From positions 1 to 11,892 of the forward strand of contig CADBTX010000236.1 of NCBI GenBank assembly GCA_902797705.1: DNA of 11,892 nt, given 5' to 3'. Below, in pieces: positions 1 through 6,826 of this stretch. The stretch's first letter is position 1. Every line of letters begins with the position of its first letter. This stretch comes from an uncultured Lachnospiraceae bacterium. Its GTDB lineage: Bacteria; Bacillota; Clostridia; Lachnospirales; Lachnospiraceae. The translations under genes were made by a program, and so were the position numbers. The notes beneath the pieces were generated by a model that made no database searches, had not been told where the DNA came from, and worked only from the letters and a program-made list of their open reading frames with translations.

Positions 1-267
1 AAGTATCTCACAGTGCTCCTTTCTGAAAACAAGAAATCCAGAAAGACAAAGAAGTATAAGCAGGATATTTGCCGCAAGGCCCACTCCGGATAACAGGCTG
101 AAATAGCCTGCATAGACCGTGACAAAGGCAAAGCCGGAGAGCATCACGCTCAGGAAGCCGAAAGAAGCATTTCTTCCCGTACCCTTCTTAAAAAGTATGA
201 TAAGGGTCTGCCCTGTGAAATATGTTGTGATAAAGATATACAGCCAGTTTATTAATACCGCCGCCAA
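1..267 (-). CDS. N-terminal part of a polytopic membrane protein, function unknown (cut by window edge)
   Basis: An open frame of 89 codons runs without a stop to base 1, so only the N-terminus is present. I chose a TTG start at 267-265 because an AGGGG ribosome binding site sits 8 bases upstream, overlapping the end of the glycosyltransferase gene. The translation begins MAAVLINWLYIFITTYFTGQ and is very hydrophobic. About three membrane segments are visible (roughly residues 2-26, 37-58 and 62-83), split by a short basic loop (LFKKGTGRN), and the fragment ends in a charged FRKEHCEIL stretch. The gene lies 5 bases after the glycosyltransferase stop, so the two are probably co-transcribed and may act together on a lipid-linked sugar or surface glycan. 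I do not recognise the family. A multi-spanning glycan polymerase or GT-C type transferase is plausible from context only. The membrane nature is firm; the function is not. Confidence 0.6.
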   Translation of the reverse strand, partial: MAAVLINWLYIFITTYFTGQTLIILFKKGTGRNASFGFLSVMLSGFAFVTVYAGYFSLLSGVGLAANILLILLCLSGFLVFRKEHCEIL

Positions 268-272
268 CTGTC

Positions 273-1211
273 TTACCCCTTCTTTTTCCTGAATGTGTCA
301 TAGAGCTCGTTTAATTTCAGCTCCGTCTCCATGCGGTTACGCTGGGAGATATTGTTTAATATGAGTCCCGCAAAAAGAGCCTGTATGGCTGCAACAAAGG
401 CAAAGCCGCAGACGATGAGTGTCGGGAAGCGGGGCACGAGACCCGTTTTCGCCCACTCAAACAGCACCGGGATTATGAATATGACCGAGAGCAGCACCAG
501 CACCGCCGCCACCAGACTGAAAAACTGCAGGGGCTTATACTCCCTGAAAAGCCTGAGTATGGTACGGATCACCTTAAAACCGTCGGAGTAGGTATTAAGC
601 TTTGAAACAGAGCCCTCAGCCCGATCCCTGTAACCTATCACCACGTTCTCCACCTGCATATTGTTGTTTACCGCAAAGATAGTCATCTCGGTCTCTATCT
701 CAAATCCCTTGGAAAGCACGGGGAAGGACTTGACGAACTGATAGGAAAAGGCCCTGAAGCCCGTCATGATATCTCTGATGTCGCACTTGAACAGCCTGTT
801 GATGGCACCTCTCACCAGAGAATTTCCAAGGTTATGGAAGGGACGCTTATTCTCCGTAAAATATGTGGAGGACAGCCTGTCGCCCACCACCATGTCAGCC
901 TGATGAAAGAGCACCAGATCCGACATTTCCCGGGCAAAGCTCATGTCATAGGTATCGTCTCCGTCCACCAGGATGAAGCACTCCGCATCCACCTCCCGGA
1001 ACATTCGCCGGACCACGTTGCCCTTGCCCTGCATATATTCATGCCTTACAACGGCTCCCGCTTCCTCCGCGATCTCCACTGTACGGTCCGTGGAATTATT
1101 GTCATAGACGTAGATCTTTGCCTCCGGAAGAGCCTTCTTCGCATCATCAATAACCTTCCCGATGGAAAGCTCCTCGTTGTAGCATGGGATCAAAACCGCT
1201 ATCCTGTCCAA
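273..1211 (-). CDS. Family 2 glycosyltransferase, membrane-anchored (dolichol/polyprenyl-phosphate mannosyltransferase-like)
   Basis: This 312-residue protein has a GT-A fold glycosyltransferase domain at about residues 1-225 and two C-terminal membrane helices (about 230-252 and 262-285). Visible motifs are the IPCYNEE nucleotide-binding strand (8-14), DNNSTDRT (37-44), the metal-binding DGDDTYD (83-89, the DXD motif) and MTGFRAF in the acceptor region. This pattern matches GT2 enzymes that move a sugar from a nucleotide donor to polyprenyl phosphate at the inner face of the membrane; donor and acceptor cannot be read here. The start is TTG (1211-1209), supported by AGGAAGAGG six to eight bases upstream, with no in-frame ATG nearby. 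It lies 17 bases after pcrA and 5 bases before a membrane protein gene, so it is likely part of the pcrA transcript. The link with a DNA helicase is probably positional, while the membrane neighbour is a likelier functional partner. Confidence 0.88.
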   Translation of the reverse strand: MDRIAVLIPCYNEELSIGKVIDDAKKALPEAKIYVYDNNSTDRTVEIAEEAGAVVRHEYMQGKGNVVRRMFREVDAECFILVDGDDTYDMSFAREMSDLVLFHQADMVVGDRLSSTYFTENKRPFHNLGNSLVRGAINRLFKCDIRDIMTGFRAFSYQFVKSFPVLSKGFEIETEMTIFAVNNNMQVENVVIGYRDRAEGSVSKLNTYSDGFKVIRTILRLFREYKPLQFFSLVAAVLVLLSVIFIIPVLFEWAKTGLVPRFPTLIVCGFAFVAAIQALFAGLILNNISQRNRMETELKLNELYDTFRKKKG

Positions 1212-1228
1212 AATCCTCTTCCTTTTCC

Positions 1229-3451
1229 TTACAGTTTCTTTAGCCTGGCGAAACCGGCCATCATCTTTCTCACGCCGATCCCTTCAAATTCAGCCCTTAC
1301 CTCGTAATCACGGCCCGCATCGGTAATGGAGAGCACGGTACCCACTCCGAACTTGAAATGCCTTACCCTGTCACCTTCCTTATATGCAGGCAGGGTCTTT
1401 ACCATGTCAGAACCCTTCTTTATGGAATCAAGGGAAAACAGGGACTTAACGGGCTTCTCAAAAGAAGGAGAACTTTGAGTCACGGCCTTCGCTGCGGGCT
1501 TTTCATTCATATCAATAAGATCCTCCGGGATCTCCTCAATGAATCTGGACATGGGATTTCTTCGCCACTCACCGTTTGTCATCCGCTCGAAGACACCGGT
1601 CATGGTAAGGCTTTCCCTGGCCCTTGTTATTCCCACATAGCAGAGTCTCCGCTCTTCCTCTATCTCAAAAGGATCCCCGTTTATGGCCGCGTATCCGGGA
1701 AATAGCCCCTCTTCCATACCCGCCATATAGACCTCCGGGAATTCCAGTCCCTTGGCATTGTGCATGGTCATGATCAGCACCTTATTCCGGTCGTCATCCC
1801 CGCTGCCCTTGTCGATATTATTTCCCTCCAGTCCGTTTATCCTCATAAAATCCGTAAGATCCGGCACCTCTGCCTCTTCCTCATAGGCATCCAGAGTCTC
1901 CCTGAGCTTATTGATATACTCCTTCTGCTCCCGGTACTTATCCTCGGACTCCATCTCGGAATAGAGATAGTCCATATATCCGCTCTCCTCCAGTATCCTG
2001 TTTAAAACAGCGGAGAAACTCATAGAGGAAGCATCTTCCCGGATCTTTAAGATCATATCGGTAAAGTCCGTGATGGCATTCTTTGCCTTTGCGGGAATGC
2101 CGGCAATATCCTTAAGTGAAAAAAGGGCTTCAAAAAAAGTCATGTTATTTGCGCCGGCGAAGATACCGATCTTATCGATGCTGCTCTTTCCAATGCCCCT
2201 CTTCGGAACATTTATTATCCTTTTCACCCTCATATCGTTTACGGCGCTGTCCACCGTCATGAGATAGGATGTCAGGTCCTTTATGACCTTTGTGTCCCAG
2301 AACTTAAGTCCCTTTACCACCTCATACTGTATATTCCTGACCCGGAGCGCATCTTCCAGTTCCTTGCTCTGGATATTGGTGCGGGTAAGAATGGCGAAGT
2401 CACCGTATTCCCGCTCACCATCCCTTACCTTTTTCCTGATATCCTCGGCGATAAAGTCCGCTTCCCCTCTGGGGTCATTAAGCTTCCTGTAACGGATCCT
2501 CTTTCCCCTTTCCCCTTCTGTCCAAAGAGACTTTACCTTACGCTCCGTATTGTTCCTTATGACAGCGTTGGCCGCATCCAGTATGGTGGAGGTGGAACGG
2601 TAGTTTTCCTCCAGCCTCACGGTATAGGCGTCGGGATAGTATTTTTCAAAGTTCAATATGTTGTAGATATTGGCACCCCTGAAGCGGTAGATGGACTGAT
2701 CGTCATCTCCCACCACGCAGAGATTCCTGTATTTTTCAGCCAGAAGCCTTATGAATTCGAACTGGGATGTGTTGGTGTCCTGATACTCGTCCACCATTAT
2801 GTACTTATATCTCTCCCTGTAGTTCTCCAGCACCTCGGGATACTCTTTGAAAAGCCTGACGGTATTCATGATCATATCGTCAAAATCCATCATGCCGTTT
2901 TTCATAAGCTGTTCCTGATATTCCCGGTAAATATCCGCAACGGAAATCGTGTTGAAGATATATTCACACTCGCCGGTCCTTTCATAGTCCAGCGGAGTCA
3001 GGAGTTCCACCTTTGCGGCGGAGATCTTGTTTATCACCATCTTAAAGGGCACCCTTTTAGGATCCAGCCCCATTCTCTCATAGACTTCCTTTAATACGCT
3101 CTTCTGGTCCGTGGTATCCGCTATCTCGAATTTCTCCGGGTATCCCAGTTTGGAGGCATGGACAAAAAGAATCTTAAGACAAGCGGAATGGAAGGTGCTG
3201 ACATTCATCCTGCCAAAGCCCGGCCCCGCCATTTCACGTATCCTGTCCCTCATCTCATTCGCAGCCTTATTTGTGAAGGTCACCGCCAGTATATTCCCGG
3301 GATCCACCTTTTTCTCCGTAAGAAGATAGGCCATCCTGTATACTATGGTCCGGGTCTTTCCGCTCCCGGCCCCCGCCAGGATCAGCACAGGGCCCTCGGT
3401 TTTCCTCACCGCCATAGCCTGTTCTTTATTTAACTCCCTGTCTATATCCAT
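1229..3451 (-). CDS. pcrA: ATP-dependent DNA helicase PcrA/UvrD family
   Basis: A 740-residue superfamily 1A 3'-5' helicase of usual length. The motifs appear in order: Q-motif region LNKEQAMAV (7-15), Walker A GAGSGKT (27-33), motif Ia TFTNKAANEM (58-67), TFHS (86-89), Walker B VDEYQDTN (220-227), motif III GDDDQSIYRFRGA (248-260), NYRST (motif IV region), and the C-terminal TMHNAKGLEFPEVY and YVGITRARE motifs. The last 50 or so residues (YKEGDRVRHFKFGVGTV onward) form the Tudor-like tail that in PcrA contacts RNA polymerase. The family acts in nucleotide excision repair, in removing RecA or stalled polymerase, and in rolling-circle replication. The ATG at 3451-3449 has AGGA six bases upstream. 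It is divergent from the DUF1836 gene across 92 bases and leads the string with the glycosyltransferase. I see no convincing promoter of its own. No PcrB or ligase gene is next to it, unlike Bacillus. Confidence 0.96.
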   Translation of the reverse strand: MDIDRELNKEQAMAVRKTEGPVLILAGAGSGKTRTIVYRMAYLLTEKKVDPGNILAVTFTNKAANEMRDRIREMAGPGFGRMNVSTFHSACLKILFVHASKLGYPEKFEIADTTDQKSVLKEVYERMGLDPKRVPFKMVINKISAAKVELLTPLDYERTGECEYIFNTISVADIYREYQEQLMKNGMMDFDDMIMNTVRLFKEYPEVLENYRERYKYIMVDEYQDTNTSQFEFIRLLAEKYRNLCVVGDDDQSIYRFRGANIYNILNFEKYYPDAYTVRLEENYRSTSTILDAANAVIRNNTERKVKSLWTEGERGKRIRYRKLNDPRGEADFIAEDIRKKVRDGEREYGDFAILTRTNIQSKELEDALRVRNIQYEVVKGLKFWDTKVIKDLTSYLMTVDSAVNDMRVKRIINVPKRGIGKSSIDKIGIFAGANNMTFFEALFSLKDIAGIPAKAKNAITDFTDMILKIREDASSMSFSAVLNRILEESGYMDYLYSEMESEDKYREQKEYINKLRETLDAYEEEAEVPDLTDFMRINGLEGNNIDKGSGDDDRNKVLIMTMHNAKGLEFPEVYMAGMEEGLFPGYAAINGDPFEIEEERRLCYVGITRARESLTMTGVFERMTNGEWRRNPMSRFIEEIPEDLIDMNEKPAAKAVTQSSPSFEKPVKSLFSLDSIKKGSDMVKTLPAYKEGDRVRHFKFGVGTVLSITDAGRDYEVRAEFEGIGVRKMMAGFARLKKL

Positions 3452-3474
3452 ATTTTATCCTGTATTTTAACTTC

Positions 3475-3503
3475 TTGAATCTGCCCCGAACAAAGTTTAT
3501 AAT
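3475..3503 (+). promoter_or_regulatory. Sigma-A type promoter for the DUF1836 gene
   Basis: TTGAAT at 3475-3480 and a perfect TATAAT at 3498-3503 are separated by exactly 17 bases. Transcription should begin near 3510, giving a leader of about 34 bases before the ATG at 3544. Because the promoter lies upstream of that ATG, the longer open frame starting at 3475 cannot be the real gene start. The site also lies in the 5' flank of the divergent pcrA gene, so the two transcription units may interfere. Confidence 0.8.
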
Positions 3504-3543
3504 CTGTCTATGCTGCTTCTTTCTTAACTGCAGAGGTACTGAC

Positions 3544-4149
3544 ATGACTTTTGACCCCGAAAACCTTATAGAAAGCATAATCGAAAGTCTTGGACGGATC
3601 GAAACCATTGATGTTTCTGCCCTTCCCGACATAGGTCTGTACATGGATCAGGTCACGACTTTTATGGAAAAAAACATGGAGCACACCAAGAGGTACTCCA
3701 CCGATAAAGTCCTTACCAAGACCATGATCAATAATTATGCCAAAAACAAACTGCTTCCGCCTCCCGATAAGAAGAAGTACGATAAAGATCATCTTATCAT
3801 GCTGATCTTTATCTATTACTTTAAGAACATCCTGTCCATCAACGATATTGAAAAACTGATGGCTCCTCTGTCCGAAAAGTATTTCCACTCGGATTCCGAC
3901 TTTAACTTAAAGGATATCTATTCCTATGTCAGCGAAAGCTCCCTGAATCAGGTGGAGGAACTCCAAAAGTACGTGAAGCAGAAGTATTCCGAAAGCACAG
4001 AGATTGCCGGAAAAGCCGGAGAAAGCGGCATTTCGGAGGAAGACAGACGCTTTATAGAGATCTTCTCCTTCATCTGTTCCCTCTCCTTTGATGTCTACGT
4101 TAAACGGCTTATGATCGAGAAACTAATCGACCTCATGCATCCTCTCTAA
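3544..4149 (+). CDS. DUF1836 domain protein, putative DNA-binding regulator
   Basis: A 201-residue protein and the only plus-strand gene in the window. The ATG at 3544 is preferred over the earlier TTG (3475) because AGAGG sits 7 bases upstream and a consensus promoter occupies 3475-3503. The signature LTKTMINNYAKNKLLPPP (57-74), followed by a basic KKKY and the hydrophobic DHLIMLIFIYYFKNILSINDIEKLM, is the DUF1836 hallmark and resembles the helix-turn-helix region of MerR-like proteins. The C-terminal half is helical and acidic. From memory, the Bacillus subtilis DUF1836 protein YkrK regulates the protease gene htpX, so a transcriptional role is likely, but no target can be read here. Its final nine codons overlap the end of yerC on the other strand. 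No rho-independent terminator is visible past its stop, so its transcript may run into antisense yerC. Confidence 0.85.
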   Translation: MTFDPENLIESIIESLGRIETIDVSALPDIGLYMDQVTTFMEKNMEHTKRYSTDKVLTKTMINNYAKNKLLPPPDKKKYDKDHLIMLIFIYYFKNILSINDIEKLMAPLSEKYFHSDSDFNLKDIYSYVSESSLNQVEELQKYVKQKYSESTEIAGKAGESGISEEDRRFIEIFSFICSLSFDVYVKRLMIEKLIDLMHPL

Positions 4150-4416
4150 TACCAGATCGTAGCCGTCATTGCCGTAGTTAAGGGACCTGTTTACACGGCT
4201 GATGGTGGCTGTGGAAGCGCCGGTCTTTTTGGCGATCTCCTGATAGGTCTTCTTATCCTTCAGCATCCTTGCTACTTCAAAGCGCTGTGAAAGAGAAAGG
4301 ATCTCATTCACCGTAGCCAGATCCTCAAAAAAAGTATAGCACTCCTCTTTCGTCTCCAATGTAAGGATCGCGTCAAAAAGCGTATCCACCGCCTCGGTAT
4401 GTAACTTCGCGTTCAC
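4123..4416 (-). CDS. yerC: YerC/YecD family TrpR-related DNA-binding protein
   Basis: A 97-residue helical protein of the usual length for the YerC/YecD family, whose fold is that of the Trp repressor. The central LSLSQRFEVARMLKDKKTYQ region (about 39-58) and EIAKKTGASTATISRVNRSL (59-78) form the helix-turn-helix, with TATISRV as the recognition helix. The start is GTG at 4416-4414, backed by a strong GGAGGGG seven bases upstream that lies just after the aminopeptidase stop. The gap to that gene is 16 bases, so yerC is likely last in the LytM-aminopeptidase-yerC string. Its physiological target is not known to me. In Bacillus subtilis yerC also lies close to pcrA, and here pcrA is one gene away, so part of the neighbourhood may be conserved. 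The last 27 bases overlap the convergent DUF1836 gene. Confidence 0.9.
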   Translation of the reverse strand: MNAKLHTEAVDTLFDAILTLETKEECYTFFEDLATVNEILSLSQRFEVARMLKDKKTYQEIAKKTGASTATISRVNRSLNYGNDGYDLVLERMHEVD

Positions 4417-4432
4417 TTATTCCCCTCCGCTC

Positions 4433-5809
4433 TCAGGCCTTGATGAAAGCCTTGTAAGCCTTATACCCTTCGTAAAGATCGGACTTGCTGGTAACCTCCC
4501 AGGGCGCATGCATGGAAAGCACTGCCATACCGCAGTCTACCACATCCATGCCGTAGAGTGACATGATGTAGGCAATGGTACCGCCGCCTCCGGCGTCAAC
4601 CTTTCCAAGTTCCGCAGTCTGGTAAGCCACCTTGTTTTCTTCCATCACGTGACGGATAAAGCCGAAGTACTCGGCGTTGGCGTCATTTGAACCGCTCTTT
4701 CCCCTGGCACCGGTAAACTTGTTGAATACGATGCCCTTTCCGAAAAATGCTGCATTCTTCTTGTCGAACTGTGAAGCATACAGTGGGTCGAAAGCCGCAC
4801 TGACATCTGAGGACAGCATTCTGGAATTGCTTAAGGTACGCCTTAATGTCAGGTCTCCCTCACGCCCCATAAGGCTTAATACCTCCGCCAGGGTGTTCTC
4901 GAAAAAGCGGGAACGCATGCCGGTGGCACCTACGCTGCCTATCTCCTCCTTGTCCACCAGAAGGCAGACAGAAGTGCGCTTTACCGTCTTCACATCGAGA
5001 AAAGCCTTAAGTGAAGCAAAGGCACATACCCTGTCGTCCTGTCCGTATGAGAGTATCATGGAACGGTCGAAGCCAAGCTCCCTTGCCTTTCCGGCAGGGA
5101 CTATCTCGAGCTCCGCGGACTCAAAGTCCCGCTCCTCCATATCGTATTTATCCTTGAGAAGCTGAAGGATGTTCTCCTTTACAGCCTCCTTTTCCTTGCC
5201 CTTAAGGGGAATGCTTCCGATAAGGATATCAAGGTTTTCCCCCTCCACTGCCTTTGCTGCCTTCTTATCCATCTGCTCCGAAGCAAGATGTATGAGAAGA
5301 TCCGTAACGCAGAATACAGGATCATCCTCGTCTTCACCGATATTGACCTCGGTGGTGGTGCCGTCGGTACGGACTATCACGCCGTGGATCGCAAGGGGAA
5401 GGGTCACCCACTGGTATTTCTTGATCCCGCCGTAGTAATGGGTGTCCAGATATGCGAGTTCGTTATCCTCATACAGGGGGTTCTGCTTCACATCCATCCT
5501 GGGTGAATCAATATGGGCGCCGAGGATGTTCATTCCCTCTTCGATATCATCCTTTCCGATATTGAAAAGCGCCACGGTCTTTCCCATACATACCGCATAT
5601 ACCCGGTCTCCGGCTTTGATCCTTGTCTTCTTTTTAATAAGATCATGAAGGTTTTTATAGCCGGCCCTCTCTGCTTCGTTCACGGCTATATCCGCGCACT
5701 CCCTCTCGGTCTTTCCGTCGTTCAGGAAGGCGATGTACTCCTTCGATATCTTCTCAAGTTCCTTTTTTGCGGCTGCGGTATAACTAAGCCAGGTATTCTT
5801 CTGTTCCAT
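4433..5809 (-). CDS. M18 family zinc aminopeptidase
   Basis: A 458-residue cytosolic metalloaminopeptidase of the M18 (aspartyl aminopeptidase / aminopeptidase I) family, at the expected length. Key residues are visible: His99 in GAHIDSPRMD (metal ligand), Asp258/Asp259 in GQDDRVCAFA (bridging metal ligand), the catalytic and ligand pair Glu288-Glu289 in DKEEIGSVGATG, an acidic DVSAAFDP, and His434 in SMHAPWEV near the C-terminus. Members form large tetrahedral dodecamers that remove N-terminal residues from peptides. The residue preference cannot be read from sequence. The ATG at 5809-5807 has AAGGAG eight bases upstream. It follows the LytM-like gene by 44 bases that contain a GC-rich hairpin, and precedes yerC by 16 bases. 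The M18 assignment is firm; membership in an operon is inferred from spacing. Confidence 0.94.
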   Translation of the reverse strand: MEQKNTWLSYTAAAKKELEKISKEYIAFLNDGKTERECADIAVNEAERAGYKNLHDLIKKKTRIKAGDRVYAVCMGKTVALFNIGKDDIEEGMNILGAHIDSPRMDVKQNPLYEDNELAYLDTHYYGGIKKYQWVTLPLAIHGVIVRTDGTTTEVNIGEDEDDPVFCVTDLLIHLASEQMDKKAAKAVEGENLDILIGSIPLKGKEKEAVKENILQLLKDKYDMEERDFESAELEIVPAGKARELGFDRSMILSYGQDDRVCAFASLKAFLDVKTVKRTSVCLLVDKEEIGSVGATGMRSRFFENTLAEVLSLMGREGDLTLRRTLSNSRMLSSDVSAAFDPLYASQFDKKNAAFFGKGIVFNKFTGARGKSGSNDANAEYFGFIRHVMEENKVAYQTAELGKVDAGGGGTIAYIMSLYGMDVVDCGMAVLSMHAPWEVTSKSDLYEGYKAYKAFIKA

Positions 5810-5827
5810 TGATTCAACTCCTTATCT

Positions 5828-5849
5828 GTCAGCCCCCTCCGGGACCGAC
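5828..5849 (-). other. Intercistronic RNA hairpin between the LytM-like and aminopeptidase genes
   Basis: Read on the minus strand, GTCGGTCCC (5849-5841) can pair with GGGGCTGAC (5836-5828) around a GGAG loop. This gives nine pairs, two of them G-U. No U-run follows, so it is not a standard intrinsic terminator. It could pause polymerase, set mRNA ends or protect one half of the message. It lies just before the aminopeptidase ribosome binding site (AAGGAG) without covering it. Confidence 0.45.
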
Positions 5850-5853
5850 CTCA

Positions 5854-6570
5854 TCAGCCATCTATCTTCATGAAAGTGTTGGGATCGATGGACTTACCCT
5901 TATACTGTATCTCGTAAGTAAAGGTAGGCTCCAGCGACGTGCAGGAAAACAGCGCCGTTCCCCGGAGCACCTGGGTGCCTTCCGAGAGCAGCGGTTCATC
6001 CTTGTATCTGTATATTGACATATAGTCATTCCCGTGATCTATCTCGATCCTGTAGCCAAAGTCCGTATCGCTCACGACCTTGGTGACGGTGCCGTCTCCC
6101 GCGGCAGCGATCTTTGTGCCGTCGCCAACGGTAAAGGTGATGAAGCCCTTAGTCTCGTCAAACTTGGAGGGCTGGCTCACCTGCCCTGTTATGGGGAGTC
6201 CGGTGGGTATGTAGCTTAAGGCGCTGGCGCTGTCCGTCTGCTGCTCCACGTAGTCCTTGGTCTCCAGATACGTCTTAGCAGTCAGAAGCTCACTCTGCAG
6301 TTCCTCATTCTCTGCCTGGAGAATGATATTGCTGCTTGTCACCGACTCCAGCTGGGCGGTGAGGGCCAGGATCTGATTCCTGTCATCCTCCACCTCTCCC
6401 GAAAGTTTTACAAAATAAGACAGTGACACTACCAGCAGAAAAGCCAGGGCTGCCACCAGTATGATGATAAAATCCAGCGCTATATGAAACTGCTTCACAT
6501 CTCCACTTCCCTCGGGAACAATGAGCAGATTAAATCTTCTGGTCTTTTTCTTCTTCTTTTCTTCTTCCAT
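5854..6570 (-). CDS. Membrane-anchored LytM/M23-like protein with a degenerate, probably non-catalytic domain
   Basis: A 238-residue protein with a very basic cytoplasmic N-terminus (KKKKKTRR, 5-12), one membrane helix (about 30-54), a coiled coil (about 57-103) and an extracellular LytM-like domain (about 120-235). The fold shows in GDGTKIAAAGDGTVTKVV, GYRIEIDHGNDYMSIY and EGTQVLRGTALF. The zinc ligands of active M23 endopeptidases are absent: the usual HxGxD position reads TKGFIT and the HLHFEI position reads FTYEIQ. The domain therefore probably binds a partner or activates a hydrolase, as EnvC- and SpoIIQ-type LytM proteins do. The ATG at 6570-6568 is preceded by AGGA very close (3 bases) and by GGAG at 12 bases, so translation may be modest or structure-dependent. 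It is first gene after the promoter at 6682-6709 and upstream of the M18 aminopeptidase. Confidence 0.85.
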   Translation of the reverse strand: MEEEKKKKKTRRFNLLIVPEGSGDVKQFHIALDFIIILVAALAFLLVVSLSYFVKLSGEVEDDRNQILALTAQLESVTSSNIILQAENEELQSELLTAKTYLETKDYVEQQTDSASALSYIPTGLPITGQVSQPSKFDETKGFITFTVGDGTKIAAAGDGTVTKVVSDTDFGYRIEIDHGNDYMSIYRYKDEPLLSEGTQVLRGTALFSCTSLEPTFTYEIQYKGKSIDPNTFMKIDG

Positions 6571-6582
6571 TTATCCTAAAAT

Positions 6583-6625
6583 CTCCGAGAAATATAATAA
6601 ACGACAAAACTCTTTTGTTCCGGAG
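6583..6625 (-). promoter_or_regulatory. Nested stem-loop in the 5' leader of the LytM-like gene
   Basis: On the minus strand, CTCCGG (6625-6620) can pair with TCGGAG (6588-6583), with one G-U pair. Inside it ACAAAA (6618-6613) pairs perfectly with TTTTGT (6609-6604) around a GAG loop. The outer stem buries GGAG, one of two possible ribosome binding sequences for the gene starting at 6570, so it could modulate translation. No known riboswitch class is recognised. The structure is short, so it may be incidental. Confidence 0.35.
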
Positions 6626-6681
6626 TTTACTCTGCGCCGTGGACAGCGCGGTTAAAGATGCGTCCCCCGGACACTTTGTTG

Positions 6682-6709
6682 ATTATATCACAATCGGGAT
6701 TTTCTTCAA
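6682..6709 (-). promoter_or_regulatory. Sigma-A type promoter for the LytM-like / M18 aminopeptidase / yerC string
   Basis: On the minus strand, TTGAAG (6709-6704) and TATAAT (6687-6682) are spaced by 16 bases, and the -10 is extended (TGATATAAT). Transcription should start near 6675, leaving a leader of about 105 bases before the ATG at 6570. The promoter lies 5 bases from the edge of the 28-bp tandem repeat array, between that array and the gene. The array is therefore in the zone where an upstream regulator or the polymerase alpha subunit would bind. Confidence 0.75.
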
Positions 6710-6714
6710 GATAA

Positions 6715-6826
6715 GTGGATTTTGTCAGTCTGCATCTTGTACGTGGATTTTGTCAGTCCGCATCCTGTACGTGGATTTTGTCAGTCCGCGTCCTGTACGT
6801 GGATTTTGTCAGTCCGCGTCCTCAAG
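6715..6826. repeat. Four tandem copies of a 28-bp repeat spanning the ANTAR gene 3' end
   Basis: Four direct copies lie head to tail with no spacers: 6715-6742, 6743-6770, 6771-6798 and 6799-6826. Each begins GTGGATTTTGTCAGTC on the plus strand. Copy 4 holds the last codons and stop of the ANTAR gene (Asp-Ala-Asp-stop), so each copy carries a GACTGA-like stop context on the minus strand. Copies 3 and 4 are identical over 24 bases, copy 2 differs from 3 at one base, and copy 1 has two further changes. This fits stepwise duplication of the gene end by replication slippage. The unit is not a multiple of 3 and forms no strong hairpin. Confidence 0.95.

Noticed and set aside
834..1307. Open plus-strand frame of 157 codons
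   Set aside because: It lies antisense to the glycosyltransferase and pcrA ends, has no ribosome binding site, and gives a composition-driven translation with no known motif.
3475..3543. N-terminal extension of the DUF1836 protein from a TTG at 3475
   Set aside because: The extension overlaps the -35 and -10 elements and has no ribosome binding site, while the ATG at 3544 has one.
4677..5165. Plus-strand frame of 162 codons inside the aminopeptidase gene
   Set aside because: The minus strand carries a clear M18 enzyme with all metal ligands. The plus frame is Ser/Arg-rich shadow coding.
6571..6808. Intrinsic terminator for the ANTAR gene, or an ANTAR double-hairpin target
   Set aside because: Only short GC hairpins are present, with no U-run after them, and no pair of hexaloops with the expected A and G positions was seen. 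This is by eye; a covariance search would settle it.
6715..6826. CRISPR array
   Set aside because: Repeats abut with no spacers, and there are no cas genes in the window.
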